A stretch of DNA of 64,000 nt from contig NC_073643.1 in NCBI RefSeq assembly GCF_029407905.1, forward strand, positions 25,758,001 through 25,822,000, read 5' to 3'. The notes beneath the pieces are model-generated. The model had not been told where the DNA came from and did no database searches. It worked only from the letters and a program-made list of their open reading frames with translations. Numbering within the stretch: the stretch's first letter is position 1; every line of letters begins with the position of its first letter. This stretch comes from Bubalus kerabau. Its lineage: Eukaryota > Chordata > Mammalia > Artiodactyla > Bovidae. The position numbers and the translations under genes were made by a program. Shown here piece by piece: positions 46,612-58,881 of this stretch.

Positions 46612-48823
46612 GCTATCTGCTGTTGAAATGTTTGAAATAAGCTTAAAATAATATATGAATGGGAGCAAGAAGAAGCAGTGAACACAGAATAAACCCAATA
46701 CTCAAATGGATCTTTTTCCTTATGCATTCATCTTATAAATAAAAATAAAAGAAAAAAAAAGAGAAAAAGGAAAGGAAAAAGAAAAACAAATCTCAAGCAA
46801 ATATCTTACCTCACAATAGTAAAGGTGCCTGAACATTATTTAGAATTGTTTTAAATGACCGGATAAGGGTATAAGGGTTTACTATTTGGACTAAATATAC
46901 AACGCATTTATTTCTCTAATTCAAACAAAAGGAACTAAAATTAGCATCTCTAGATAACACTTTTTCATCTAAATAGATTGAAAAAATCAAGTGAATTATT
47001 CAAATCTAGCAAAGGAAGCCACTAAGAGAACATATTTTAACACTCTTCAACCTATCCAGAAGGAGAGAAATCAGATAAAAGATAACCTTGAGGTAATAAG
47101 GCTATAAGGGATTCTTTCAAAATAAGAGATTTTTCAAAATGAGTCATTCCTGTGTCTCCAAGTCGGGCAGAACAAAGAGCACAGAGGGAAGCCTGCCTTT
47201 CTAGATCCACTCAAACTCCAGAATTCAGTAAGTACACAAGAATATTCTCGACAATCAATCAAACCTTTTTGCACTCTTTTCCCATTAAACAGATTTACCT
47301 TACTCTGTCACCTCTTAATCCATAGCAGTTTTACCGACATGAAGATATTCACTTCTAAACTTTAACTTTTTGAAGTAAGAAATGAAGGTATTTCAGGAAA
47401 GAAAGAACCTAAGAAATCTTGATTTGACCCACTAATCATACAAATGAGGAAAGCACCTAAAGTGAGATGCTCAAAACCCCACAGCCTTTGAGAGTAAGAA
47501 CAGTCTCTAAATGCTTGATTCAAGAACCCCTGGCTTTGTGATGACCTGACAAGTTAGGACACCATCCTCTTTGTTGTGATTTGGTCATTTTATATGAGAC
47601 TGGGTGGTACACGTGCCTGTGCATGTATCTGTGTGGAGCTTAGACAGGCATTAGTACAGTTAAGACTCAATTTTTCACTGATTAATTAATCACTCCTAAA
47701 TGGTCAGTAATCCTTTTTAAGTCTAAGATCTTTCCCATAAATTAAACTTCCTAATGCTACAGGATTATCTGCAGTTGGGTAACCAAATACAAATCACGTT
47801 ATTATCATGGAACTACCAAAGTAAAATTGCTAAAATAAAGAAACTGATAATTCTCTAGTATTTGATGTATGCACTAAACAAGAAGGAAAAAAGACAGAGA
47901 ACGTTGTTCAAATTATAAACATGGTTAGGTTTAAAAAATAATCAAAAAGATGATTTAAGATATCTGCTATTAAGAACAGAGACATCTGATCACTAAATAC
48001 AAAAAAACATAAAATAATGCTTGTAGGGCAAAGGTGTGTTCTAAAATGCACATTTTGGTAATAGAGCCTAACGTAGGAAATAAATAAATGTCATAAAAAG
48101 CAAAGATTTACAGCTGAATAAATATGTGAAGGAAGACAAACAAATGCATTGCATATTATATTTAGTTATTCAGATAATGAATTTCAAGTAGTTAACTTTC
48201 CTACTTTAAAAAACTGTGCAGCTTTTAAATGCACTGATAAATGAGATTTAATAATAAATGCTATTTGCAAATTAATTTTGAGGACCAAATATTACATTGA
48301 AAATAACCATAAATACCTTATGATGTCAAATACATTGCTATTGCTGTCTGTATATTCTATTTATATAAATTATAAGTTAATTCCATAACTCCTTTCCATA
48401 AGGAAAAGGAGTCCTAGTTAAGATCAACATCAAAAATATTGTACAATTTCTCCACAGAAAAATATATTTGTATATTACAAACATATATTTAAATAAAATG
48501 GTACTTACCCCCAAATATGTTATTCATCTCAAGTTCAACTGCACATCACCTACAAATAAAGAAATAAGTTTTAGAATAAAGTGTAAATCTAGACTTAAAA
48601 AAAAAATCATCAGTTGCATTCCAGAGGTATCACTGGTGCTAGAAGAAAGTCTCAGTGACATGTTATGATAGAAAAACTTTCTCAGTCAATTACAGAGAAC
48701 CTGATTTTACCAAGATACTCCTTAAACTGTACAGTAGGTTATCCTGATGAGCAAGGATACTGTCACAGTGAATCCTTAAAAAAGGCCAATAGGATGATCT
48801 ATATCTAAATATATGAAAAAAAT

Positions 48824-48857
48824 AAAGACACTGATACTGCAAAGATACTGATACTGC
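48824..48857. repeat. 17-bp tandem duplication
   Basis: aaagacactgatactgc followed directly by aaagatactgatactgc, 16 of 17 identical. Confidence 0.9.
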
Positions 48858-49454
48858 AATATGTTTAAATAAGTAAAATTAAGCATTTGATTTTCATATT
48901 AAAGTCAAAACTGTCCCATTTGAAATTAAAGAATAAACTATAAGATGGTTAAGAGCAACTATATTCATTTCTTATAATATATGTTATTATAAGAAATAAT
49001 CCCCTTATCCCTTTCTTTAAAAATCACTGCCAAATTTTTTGATCAGAATACATTGTACAAAAATTCAAACCTAACTACAATCTGTGCAACAATTATAACA
49101 ATTTAAAATAGTATGAAGGCTGTCCAAGACTTACAAATCCTCATATTTTTCATCCTCAAAAATCATATACTATACCTTTCTAAACTTCAACTCCAGGTGG
49201 TACTGATAATAGTTTAGACTTGAAACAAATTTACATTTCTTTCAGTTCTAAATTGTATCTTCATGCTTCCTTTTCTGAGCTCTAGATCTACTTAGCCAAC
49301 TGACTATGTGAAATCTCTATTTGGATACCCTAAAGGAACCTCAAACTCAACTTGCCTGAAAACAAGTACACGACTCCCTGTACCAACCTCTTTTCCCATG
49401 AAATGGCCTACTTCTAGTGTTGACAGCACAAATTTTTAGATTGGTTTCCTGACA

Positions 49455-49498
49455 CATCTACTTTAACTGAACTGTACGCAGTTTAGTTAAAGTAGATG
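49455..49498. repeat. inverted repeat, 19-bp arms
   Basis: catctactttaactgaact and agtttagttaaagtagatg pair at 18 of 19 positions around the loop gtacgc. No flanking element found. Confidence 0.93.
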
Positions 49499-49815
49499 AA
49501 ATAGGAACAGCACTGAATGTTTATATTCCAGCACAGGCTGCAATGCCTCCTTCACAGTGGCCACTTTAAAACCCAAATGCTGAGTGGTTGTATGCAACAG
49601 TTAATGACTGAATTGTCCCAAGAACATGTACAATACTAGATGCTCCTGTGACTTCTCAACCATTAAAATTTAAAATCACACAAGAACATTTTACTGAAAA
49701 CTATTTCTCCAGTCAGCAATAGTCACCATTGATGTATCACATGCTTATCATATAGAGACAATTGAAAGGACTTTGCAATTTGCACTGGGAAGATTTATTA
49801 TACAAAGATTCAAAA

Positions 49816-50297
49816 TGTCAGGGGAAGCACACTGATTGTAACCGCCCACCCTGGCCAGGCACCATAGCAACCATTTGCATGACTTGTTTTAAGACAGGAG
49901 GTCCTGGTAAGGAACACAGAACTAATAAGCTACCACCAACCGGAAGAGTTCGGGAAAGGTCAAAAGGAGACACCACATGCCCGACCACCTCCCAGAATCC
50001 TTCTCGCTGGCAACCATCTTGGCTGAACAAGGTGTGCACCCCCAGGAAGGACTCAGTCAGAATGACTGGCTAAAGACAACCTGGAAACTGATTCCATCAC
50101 CATAAAACCTGAGATTGCCAGCCACATGGCAGAGCTGTTCTCCTGGCTTCCCTTACCCTACTGCTCTCCACCCGGGCGCCCTTTCCCAATAAAATCTCTT
50201 GCTTTGTCAGCACATGTGTCTCCTCAGACAATTCATTTCCGAGTGTCAGACAAGAGTCCAGTTCTGAGCCCTGGAAGGGGTCCCCCTTCCTGCAACA
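49816..50297 (+). mobile_element. solo LTR of an endogenous retrovirus (ERV1-type)
   Basis: 482 bases, starting TGTCAGGGG and ending CCTGCAACA, flanked by the 4-base duplication aaaa (49812-49815, 50298-50301). Inside: a TATA-like cataaaa near 50101, the polyadenylation signal AATAAA at 50189-50194, then tctcttgctttgtcagcaca and tgtctcctcagacaattcat as a typical R/U5. Orientation is set by that order. No gag, pol or env sequence is adjacent, so it is what remains after recombination between two LTRs. GC content is well above the surroundings. Confidence 0.82.
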
Positions 50298-50385
50298 AAA
50301 ATATAGATAAACAATGCTATGGCTTTAAGTTAGAAAAATAAAACAATATGGGAGAGTTTAATTTCCTCAAAATTTTGACAAACTT

Positions 50386-50643
50386 TGGATTTCCCTCGTG
50401 ACAGAGTGGATCAGAACACGAGTTCAATCCATGGTCTGAGAAGATTCCACATGCTGCAGAGCAACTAAGCCCGTGCCCACAAATACTGAGCCTGCACACT
50501 CTAGAGCCTGTGCTCTGCAATGAGAGAAGCCACTGCAACGACAGCCCCACACAACAGAAGGAAGGGTGGCCTCAGCCTGCGGCAACGGGAGACAGTCCAT
50601 GTAAAACAATGAAGACCCAGTGCAGTCAGAAATAAATGAATAG
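50386..50643 (+). mobile_element. CHR-type artiodactyl SINE
   Basis: tggatttccctcgtgacaga, gttcaatccatggtctgaga, ccacatgctgcagagcaact, cactgcaacga and agtcagaaataaatgaata. tRNA-derived head and A-rich tail. Perfect 16-base TSD aaattttgacaaactt at 50370-50385 and 50644-50659, notable for a SINE shared with whales and hippos. Confidence 0.9.
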
Positions 50644-50659
50644 AAATTTTGACAAACTT

Positions 50660-53244
50660 AAAAAATGTTTACTATAGCATGTTGAAACACAGCCTAAGAT
50701 ATTCCCTTCCTAAATAGGTATCTGGGATTCTCTGGGACCGCATCAAAGTTAGCTTTCCTATTAATAATCTGCTTAAATGAAATAGCTTTCATATTATCCT
50801 GCTATATACATCTCTTCACACCTGGATAAACATATAAATGGATAATGTTAGCACATCATTAAATCACATGCAATTCAAAATAATCATTCGATTCAAGCTC
50901 TATTCAGAAGAGAAATAGGACAGAGGAGCGCTAAGACAAGAGATCTTATCAAGGCCACACATTAGCCAAAATAAATGAGAACTTAATTTCCCCAAATACC
51001 TATGGCCTTTTCCCATTGAAAAATAAATTCAGAGCAATACTACTCAAAGCAAGTGAACAAGCTTTAGCAAAGGTTCAAGCAACAAGAAAGAAAAGTATCT
51101 GGTTTCCACTTAGCATAAACTTGAATCTTGCGATGGAGGTAATAATGAAATGCTTCTTTGGTGGAGAGAGGGATGCTAAGTAAGCAAGAAAATAGAAGAG
51201 AGGGAAAAAAAAAAAGACAAAAGCAGTATGGTCTTTTTGAAGGTCACACTGATAAAATGATCAAACTTCACTTAGAGTAACTGAAGAGGATTAAAATATA
51301 ATTCCTTTATGGCAAAGGCAATCAACAATGCATTTGCCTCAAGTTAAGAACAGTCTGTCTTCCTTACTCTAGGAGCTTTACCCAGTATTGTTAGCTCTGT
51401 AAGAGGATGTTTAATGAATTTTCCTATCAGACATTATCAGCAGAATTTCCTGCCAAAGCTTTCTTGGTCCAGCATCTGGACAGAAGTCACTTCTATAAGT
51501 AGTTCTGTACATAAATGAGGTAAGCAGAGAAACTCCACAAGCTGATGAAGTTTGTTAGTCTCAGCTAGATGCAATGAAGACCTCTTAATAAATATTATTG
51601 ATTCTGTTGCCAAAATGTAGGTTGTCATTTCAGAATCTAAAGCTACCTGGCAAATTCTTATCTGAAAATAGGAAAACCTACCAGATGCCTAAATGGGGAA
51701 GAAGTCATATGGAATTACAGGAATGGGTGGAAATACTGCCAATGCTAATTATATCAGGTCAATTTTCCAGGAATTGCTCTTGTTTGCTTTTCTTCCACCT
51801 TTTGCTGTGTTTTCACTTTTTATAAAAAAGAGCATGAATATTTTTGAGAAAGGAGAACTCACTGGCCTCAAACCAAGGAGTTTGGATGGACTTTTCCATT
51901 AAATATCTTGAAAGTCATTTCTCTAATGAGCTTCTTCATATGCAAAATTAGAAGGGTGAGCTAGATGAGCTTCAAGTCTCTGCAAGAGAAAATAACAATC
52001 ATATCCAGGATGATTCTATCATACTGCTGCTTTGTTACAAGGTTTATTAGAGAGAACACTCAAACAAACACCCAGAAAATGGTCTGAAGATGCTTAACAT
52101 ATTTCATTTCCCACACCATCCACACCTGTCCTCAATCAGTGCAGATAATGCTAAAGAGGAATTATTCAAAGTCAAGTACTACATACTGAATTGTATCTGC
52201 TTCGTTCAGGAAGGCTGTCTATATGATGGTACACATAGTCATGAGGGAGAATGCAGAATATATCACAAGACTGAAAGGGAAAAAAAAAGGAAGCAAAAGC
52301 TTTTTAATCGACCACTTAAAAGGTTATGTAGAGGCCACAAGGTGAAGGTATGAAGTATGTTTCTAGTGGAGAATGCTGTCTACTGACAATGAAACACTCG
52401 ATATTCTTATGATTTTATTGAGTGAAGAGTCTATAGCGCATTTCAGTCCTGGATCAGTTAAGAATCTGGTATGTAAAAATAAAAGCCCATCAATTCTTAG
52501 CATTCCTTTGGGGTTTCTGTGGGTATATGTTTAATAACTGTCATATCTCCAAACAGTTCAGTCTGACCCCCATTTAGTTTAGAAATATAATGATAGTAGC
52601 CAGAGTTATCAGCCATGCTTTGATGGTTTAAATGCTCCTAACTGGTGCCCCATTAACCAATTTTTTTAGTATGCAAACAGATTTATATTTGAAAGTCTCA
52701 AACCACCTCAGGAAAGCGATTAGGGCACTTCATAAAAGCAGAATCTACTTGCCAAGGTCAAAAAGCTCCTGAATCTCTTCCTCAATTCGATATTTTTTAT
52801 GACTTTCTACCCCCAAAGTTGTCTCATTTAGGTCTTGTTAATCCCTTGGCAGGGCTGTTTTGAGATATAGAGGGGAGGATGATATGCAAAGTGTGTAAAG
52901 GGTGTGGTCTCAACTATAACAGACCACACAAATGAAAACAAATACTTTCACACTTCATGTTTTACATCTATTGAATTGGCAAAGATCAAAAGATTTACAC
53001 TATGTTGTTAAGTGTGCTGTAACAGTTATTCACATGCATTTTCAGTGGGTGTATCCTTTGGTACATACTCTCTGGAGGATTATTTATCAGTATCTATTAA
53101 AAGCAAAAAGACTTTTTTGGGGGGACTCGGGAATGCCTCCTCTAGAAATATAAAAGTCTAGGAAAATACAGTCATTGGAGCACTTCTTACCGGTTGTAAT
53201 AGCTACCTAATAGGGTTGTTTTAAAGAACAAAATTGGCCTTTTA
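50660..53244. other. single-copy DNA
   Basis: No recognisable repeat or gene over about 2.6 kb. Short open frames have no domains. Confidence 0.4.
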
Positions 53245-53258
53245 CTGGTGTTAGTGGT

Positions 53259-53483
53259 TTGCAGATGCATGTAGTCACTCAGTCATGTCTGACTCTTTGA
53301 GACCTCATGGACTGTATGTAGCTGGCCAGGGTCCTCTGTCCACAGGATTTCCCAGACAAGAACCCTGGAGTGGGTTGCCATTTCCTCCTCCAGGGGATCT
53401 TTCCACCCAGGGATAAAACCCACGTCTCCTATGGCTCCTGCATTGGCAAGCAAATTCTTTACCACTGAGCCACCTGGAAAGCC
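53259..53483 (-). mobile_element. Bov-tA SINE, reverse
   Basis: tagtcactcagtcatgtctg, caagaaccctggagtgggtt, then head ending gagccacctggaaagcc. TSD ctggtgttagtggt (53245-53258) against ctggtgttggtggt (53484-53497), 13 of 14. Confidence 0.94.
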
Positions 53484-53709
53484 CTGGTGTTGGTGGTAAG
53501 CACTGATAAAATTTAGCATGTAATTATTATTAGACAATGATACAAATCTTTTTTTTTAATACTACAAAATTTCAGAGAAGTAGAGCATATATTATATATA
53601 TAAAAGTAGAGCATATAGCCTCATATTCATTATGGTAAAAAAAAAGCATATGTGTGTACTACACACACCTGTATCTAGAACATGGGATTTAAATTCTTTC
53701 TGGTAAAAC

Positions 53710-54821
53710 ATTTACTTCTCCTTCATTGACTACACTACAGCCTTTGTGTAGATCACAACAAAACTGGAAAATTCTTAAAGAGATGGCAATACCAGACCAC
53801 ATTACCTGTCTCCTGAGAAACCTGTATGCAGGTCAAGAAACAACAGTTAGAACTGGACATGGAACAACAAACTGGTTCAAAATTGGAAAGTAATACATCA
53901 AGGCTGTATATTGTCACCTGGCTTATTTAACTTCTACAAAAAGTATATCATGTGAAATGCGGACTGAATAAAGCTCAAGCTGGAATCAAGATTGCAGGGA
54001 GAAATAGCAATAACCTCAGATATGCAGATGGCACCACTCTAGCAGCAGTAGCAGCAATGGCAGAAAGCAAAGAGTAACTAAAGAACCTATTGATGGAGGT
54101 GAAAGAGGAGAGTGGAAAAGCTGGCTTAAAACTCAACTTTCAAAAAATGAAAATTATGGCATCCCATCCCATCCCACCCCTTCATGGAAAACAGATGGGG
54201 GAAACTGAGAGACTTTATTTTCTTGGGCTCCAAAATCACTGCAGATGACCACTGCAGCCATGAAATTAAAAGATGCTTGTTCCTTGGAAGAAAAGCTATG
54301 ACAAACCTAGACAGCATATTAAAAAGCAGATATATCACCTTGCTGACAAAGGTCTGTCAAGTTAAAGCTATGATTTTTCCAGTAGTTATGTACGGATGTG
54401 TGAGTTGGACCATAAAGAAGGCTGAGTCCCTTTGATGCAAGAATTGATGCTTTTGAATTGAGGTGCTGGAGAAGACTCTTGAGAGTCCCTTGGACAGCAA
54501 GGAGATCAAACCAGTCAATCCTAAAGGGAATCAATTCTGAATATTAATTGGAAGGACTGATGTTGAAGCAGAAGCTCCATTACTTTGGCCACCTGATGTG
54601 AAGAGCTGATTCATTGGAAAAAAAAAACCCTGATGCTAGGAAAGATTGAGGGAACAAGGAGAAGGGGGTGACAGAGAATAAGATGGTTGGATGGCATCAT
54701 CGACTCAACAGACATGAGTTTGAGCAAGCCCTGGGAAATAGTGAAGGACAGGGAAGCCTGGCATGCTGCAGTCCATGGGGTTGTAGAGAGTCAGACACAA
54801 CTGAGCAACTGAACAACAACA
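53710..54821 (+). repeat. BovB LINE, old degraded 3' part
   Basis: About 1.1 kb from just before RT motif A to the terminal tail (gagcaactgaacaacaacaa). Frames are broken throughout. Motif A reads FIDYTTAF then a stop. The catalytic YADD box reads YADG (tatgcagatggcaccact), losing the second Asp, and an AGC-rich insertion (agcagcagtagcagcaatgg) follows it. More diverged than the 12 kb and 24 kb copies. Confidence 0.9.
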
Positions 54822-54861
54822 AAATCCTGCCAATTGGCTAAATCTCTTTACAGAAAAGTAT

Positions 54862-55128
54862 GTTGCTAAGTCACTTCAGTCGTGTCCGACTCTATGCGAC
54901 CCCAGAGACGGTAGCCCGCCAGGCTCCCCTGTCCCTGGGATTCTCCAGGCAAGAACACTGGAATGGGTTGCCGTTTCCTTCTCCAAAGCATGAAAGTGAA
55001 AAGTGAAAGTGAAGCCATTCAGTCGTGTCTGACTCTTAGCGACCCCATGGACTGCAGCCTACCAGGCTCCTCTGTCCATGGGATTTTCCAGACAAGAGTA
55101 CTGGAGTGGGGTGCCATTGCCTTCTACA
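54862..55128 (-). mobile_element. Bov-A2 SINE with perfect TSD, reverse
   Basis: gttgctaagtcacttcagtc, linker gaaagtgaaaagtgaaagtg, second monomer to gccattgccttcta. Perfect 12-base TSD acagaaaagtat (54850-54861, 55129-55140). Its CTG tail is almost lost. Confidence 0.95.
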
Positions 55129-55140
55129 ACAGAAAAGTAT

Positions 55141-55765
55141 AGTTTATGCATAATCATATATGTTAATTTCACAGGAATGTTTCACACTGAAATAATAAAT
55201 GTCTAAAAGATTATAATCTGGATCAAAATTATCATTATCTTATTAGAATGTAATTGAGTTGAAGAGTAGTTTAAATATTTTCTGGGTTTTTCTTTTCTGT
55301 AGCTACATGACATTCTAACCATTATCACCCATTCATTTTAGCTGAATGACAAAGAGAAAAAATGTGAATAAAAGTATATTCATTTGACATTAATCCAAAA
55401 TAACCAATTTGCTTCTTATGAGCCTGAGTTATTGCCGAGGTAGATTTGTTGAATTAGAACAGCAACTTTTCCTCAGGAATCTTCTAATTTTGTTCCAATC
55501 ACTGGAGTCATGTTTATGTATTTCCTTGCACAGACATACTGCTTCCTCAGACAACTCTTGAGAATAGGAACTCTTTATTGATGATTGAATATCAAACAGT
55601 GAGATGACGAGCCAGCTAGGTTAAAAATATGAAAGGGCATTTAAACTTAAACATAAAAGAGATCATATGAATGAAAAAATAGAGGGGATGCAGAAGAATG
55701 AATTAGGAAAACTCCTTCCCTTCCTTTTCTCTCAAGAGCTTTTCCATACCTAACAGGAAAGTTGG
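55141..55765. other. AT-rich single-copy DNA
   Basis: Nothing recognised. Confidence 0.4.
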
Positions 55766-55800
55766 GTTGTGCTCTCCAGTATGGTACCAATATTTAGAGT

Positions 55801-56043
55801 TGTGCTATCCAGTATGATATCACTAGCCATATATGACTACTGAGGGCTTGTAAGGTAGCTAGTAAGAAATGAAGAGACGGCATAAAAAAAAGTGTAATGT
55901 ATCTTACTCAAAATTGTTTTATATGGATATATTTTGAAAACAACATATGTATAAAATTTCACCTGTTTCATTGTACTTTTTATTGTGACTTCTAGAAAAA
56001 TCGAAATTATATTTTTGGCTCAGAGTGTATTTCCACTGGACAG
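55801..56043 (-). repeat. ancient hAT-type DNA transposon relic
   Basis: Left end tgtgctatccagtatgatat with ctagccatatatgactactg; right end ggctcagagtgtatttccac and tggacag. The termini are inverted-complementary (gctatccagta / tccactggaca, imperfect), as in the mammal-wide hAT-Charlie relics. The first ~22 bases are also present 33 bases upstream (55766-55787). Confidence 0.62.
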
Positions 56044-56045
56044 GA

Positions 56046-56541
56046 CAGAATTAAAACATCATTATCTATGACACATGTATATGCCATGTGTTCCTTTTTG
56101 TGCACTTGTGCTTCAATGTTTCCAGTAGCTAAGTCTGTCTCTAAAAGGGAAGAACCCATATATCTGTACAATTGCATCTTCACTGGGCCTGGGAAAACTG
56201 GTTACTCCCATGATATGGGTCCAGCTTTTCCTCCTCAAAACAAGGTTCTACCCAATACAGTGCTGCAGTCAGAAAGCTTGCGTTTCCAGCTAGGATACCT
56301 GGGTAAATCACTGAAATGCTCTTGAGTCCCTGTCTCAGGTGCATGTCTGCCTTTCTAGCCATCAGCCAGACTGCTGTAAAAGTCATTTAAGTCATTTAGT
56401 TTTATCTCAACAAATGGCATACTGAACAACTAACCCTTTGCAATCCATCTAAACTGCAGCAGAAATACTGCATCTCTGCTGCCAGTCACACTGCTGTTTA
56501 CAACAGGGGGCAACTGATTTGTTCATTCCTAAGTCATAACT
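56046..56541. other. single-copy DNA
   Basis: Nothing recognised. Confidence 0.4.
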
Positions 56542-56552
56542 TGGACTTTTCT

Positions 56553-56727
56553 TTTCTTTTTTTTTTAATTTTATTTTATTTAACTTTACAATATTGTATT
56601 GGTTTTGCCATATATCAAAATGAATCTGCCACAGGTATACATGTGTTCCCCATCCTGAACCCTCCTCCCTCCTCCCTCCCCATACCATCCCTCTGGGTCA
56701 TCCCAGTGCATCAGCCCCAAGCATCCA
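56553..56727 (-). mobile_element. young L1 3' tail, reverse
   Basis: T-run, then gtattggttttgccatatat, caaaatgaatctgccacagg, atacatgtgttccccatcct and the C-rich cctccctcctccctcccca. TSD tggacttttct perfect over 11 bases (56542-56552, 56728-56738). Confidence 0.92.
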
Positions 56728-57018
56728 TGGACTTTTCTATTCTATAATGTTTCTTTTTCAAAGCAAGTGAATGGGGTATGGATCTCTGATAAAGCTTATA
56801 ATGATGATCACAGTATTAGAATTATGAGTAAAGAAACTTTAGATTAAAAACAGATTCAAGTTTCATGATTATGTATTCCTGTTAACAACTGACTCTTTCA
56901 TACACCCATGAATTCACTCAAACATTTGGAGCATGCCCTACTACCATAGCATGAAAACAATCAGGCTTTGAAATCAGAGATACCTGAATGTTAATTTTAG
57001 CCACTTCAAGTGTTCTAT

Positions 57019-57145
57019 GTGTATGTGGGGGTGTTAGTCCCTCAGTTGTGTCCGACTCTGTGACCCCATGGACTGTAGCCCACCAGGCTCCTCTGTCCAT
57101 GAAATTCTCCAGGCAAGAATACTGGAGTGGGTTGCCAGTTCCTGC
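57019..57145 (-). mobile_element. Bov-A monomer SINE with perfect TSD
   Basis: gttagtccctcagttgtgtc to gggttgccagttcctgc. One monomer, no dimer linker. Perfect 13-base TSD tcaagtgttctat (57006-57018, 57146-57158). Confidence 0.95.
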
Positions 57146-57158
57146 TCAAGTGTTCTAT

Positions 57159-57860
57159 ACAGCCCTGTAAACCCTGTAATGTTGGAATAAACTATTAAGA
57201 CCAGAAGATTTTTAGGCAATTAAATTAGATATTAGTTGTAAAAAAAATAGCATATTTTCTGGCACATAACGTTCAGTAAAATGTTATTTAAAATAATATT
57301 TACTATTATGTACTTACTGTTCTCAATACTGAAGGTACTATAAGACACAGGATCTGCCTTCAAAGCATTATTTAGATTATCATCCATCAGCTATATTTAA
57401 GAAAGTCTATAAGAATGGCTTTTTAAAGAATCCTGGTAACTAAATAGTATGAAATAGTAAATCTCAGGCTATTATCCTGATTTAGCACCATGTAAGGGCA
57501 ACCTTAACCTCAGAAGATCCTTTCAATAAGCCTAAGGAATTTTGCACATTAAAATACAGTTCACCATTTTCACTTGGTCTTTCAAAACTGAAATTCAGCA
57601 AACTCTTGAGGAAACAACGGTTCCCTCTTCTACCATGTTTAAAGTTACCCTAAATACTTTGTTAAATAGATTTCCTCTTAAGACATTTTTTAATAACACA
57701 CAAAACTGATCATCATCACATCCTAATGCAATAATCACTTATCATGATCCTCTAGTTCAGGAAGGGAGGTAAGATGTCAATGATGGGAAAGTAAATTCTT
57801 GCCTCCTTCCATAAACTTAGCTATGTAAACTCCTGCCATGAACAGCCATCATCTTTCCCA
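57159..57860. other. AT-rich single-copy DNA
   Basis: Nothing recognised. Confidence 0.4.
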
Positions 57861-57865
57861 TTTTT

Positions 57866-58036
57866 CTTTTTTTTTTTTTTTTTAAAATTTTATTTTATTT
57901 TTAAACTTTACATAACTGTATTGGATTTGCCAAATATCAAAATGAATCCGCCACAGGTTTACATGTGTTCCCCATCCTGAACCCTCCTCCCTCCTCCCTC
58001 CCCATTCCATCCCTCTGGGTCGTCCCAGTGCAAGCA
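57866..58036 (-). mobile_element. young L1 3' tail, reverse
   Basis: Long T-run, then gtattggatttgccaaatat, atgaatccgccacaggttta, cctccctcctccctccccat. Near-identical in extent to the copy at 56.6 kb. TSD not resolved. Confidence 0.9.
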
Positions 58037-58265
58037 ATAAGATTTCCAGAGAAAGGCCCTCTGGGCAATTTCCCAAGACTACTGTATTAGAGTTCTCAAA
58101 ATAAAGGTTGTACCAACTTGTAATCATTTTTATACAGAGTAGGAGCCACACTGACACAGAAAAGTGATTCTGCCATCTACTATGAAAACATATTATGAGC
58201 CTCCCTTTCGTAGATAGCTACAATATCACATCTCAAACGTCCCACACATTGGAATGACTACTTTT

Positions 58266-58573
58266 TTTCTAATGTGTCTTTCTTTCGTTTTGGCTGTGCT
58301 GGGTCTTTGTTTCTGTGTGTGGGCTTTCTCCAGTTGCAGCAAGTGAAAGCTACTCTCCAGTCACAGTAGCTTCTCCAGTTGTCGAGCACATGCTCTAGGG
58401 CATTTGGGCTTCAGTAGTTGTGGTTTCTGGGCTCTAGAGCACATGCTCAATACTTGTGGCACACAGGCTTAGTTGTCCCAGGTCACGTGGGACCTTCCTG
58501 GATCAGGGATGGAACCCATGTCTTCTGCCATTGGCAGGCTGATTCTTTACCACTGAGCCACCAGGGAAGCCCC
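58266..58573 (-). mobile_element. CHR-type SINE, reverse
   Basis: ggctgtgctgggtctttgtt at the left through gctctagagcacatgctcaa to the head gagccaccagggaagcccc. TSD tggaatgactactttt (58250-58265) against tggaatgactgctttt (58574-58589), 15 of 16. Confidence 0.9.
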
Positions 58574-58769
58574 TGGAATGACTGCTTTTAAATCAACCAA
58601 ATACTATCCATTAACTATTAACTGGTAACAGAAGACATAACCCCATTTTCAAAAGACTTAAAATGTTGTTTTTAAATAGATCTGAATTCTAAGCATTCAT
58701 ATATGTTTTCATATATATTTCAAGTAGTTATAGTTCAAGACTGCCCTCAAAACCCAATTCTAACCAAGT

Positions 58770-58835
58770 AAAATGACTTAACAATCAGAGCCTCAGTATC
58801 TTGAGCTGTAAAATGGAGACATTTGTATCTAAACT
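58770..58835 (+). repeat. MIR-like scrap
   Basis: atgacttaacaatcagagcc, tcagtatcttgagctgtaaa and atggagac follow the 3' part of MIR. Short. Confidence 0.4.
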
Positions 58836-58881
58836 GCAGTCCTATTAGAAATCACAGTCTTATTACTACTATTGGCTAGAG

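Larger units (their letters stand above)
45666..49811. other. AT-rich single-copy DNA with short inverted repeats
   Basis: No interspersed repeat recognised over 4 kb, apart from the hairpins listed separately, an A-rich purine strip at 46738-46790 and a 17-base tandem pair at 48824-48857. 46000-46210 is a repeat-free block with ATTA cores. Confidence 0.45.
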
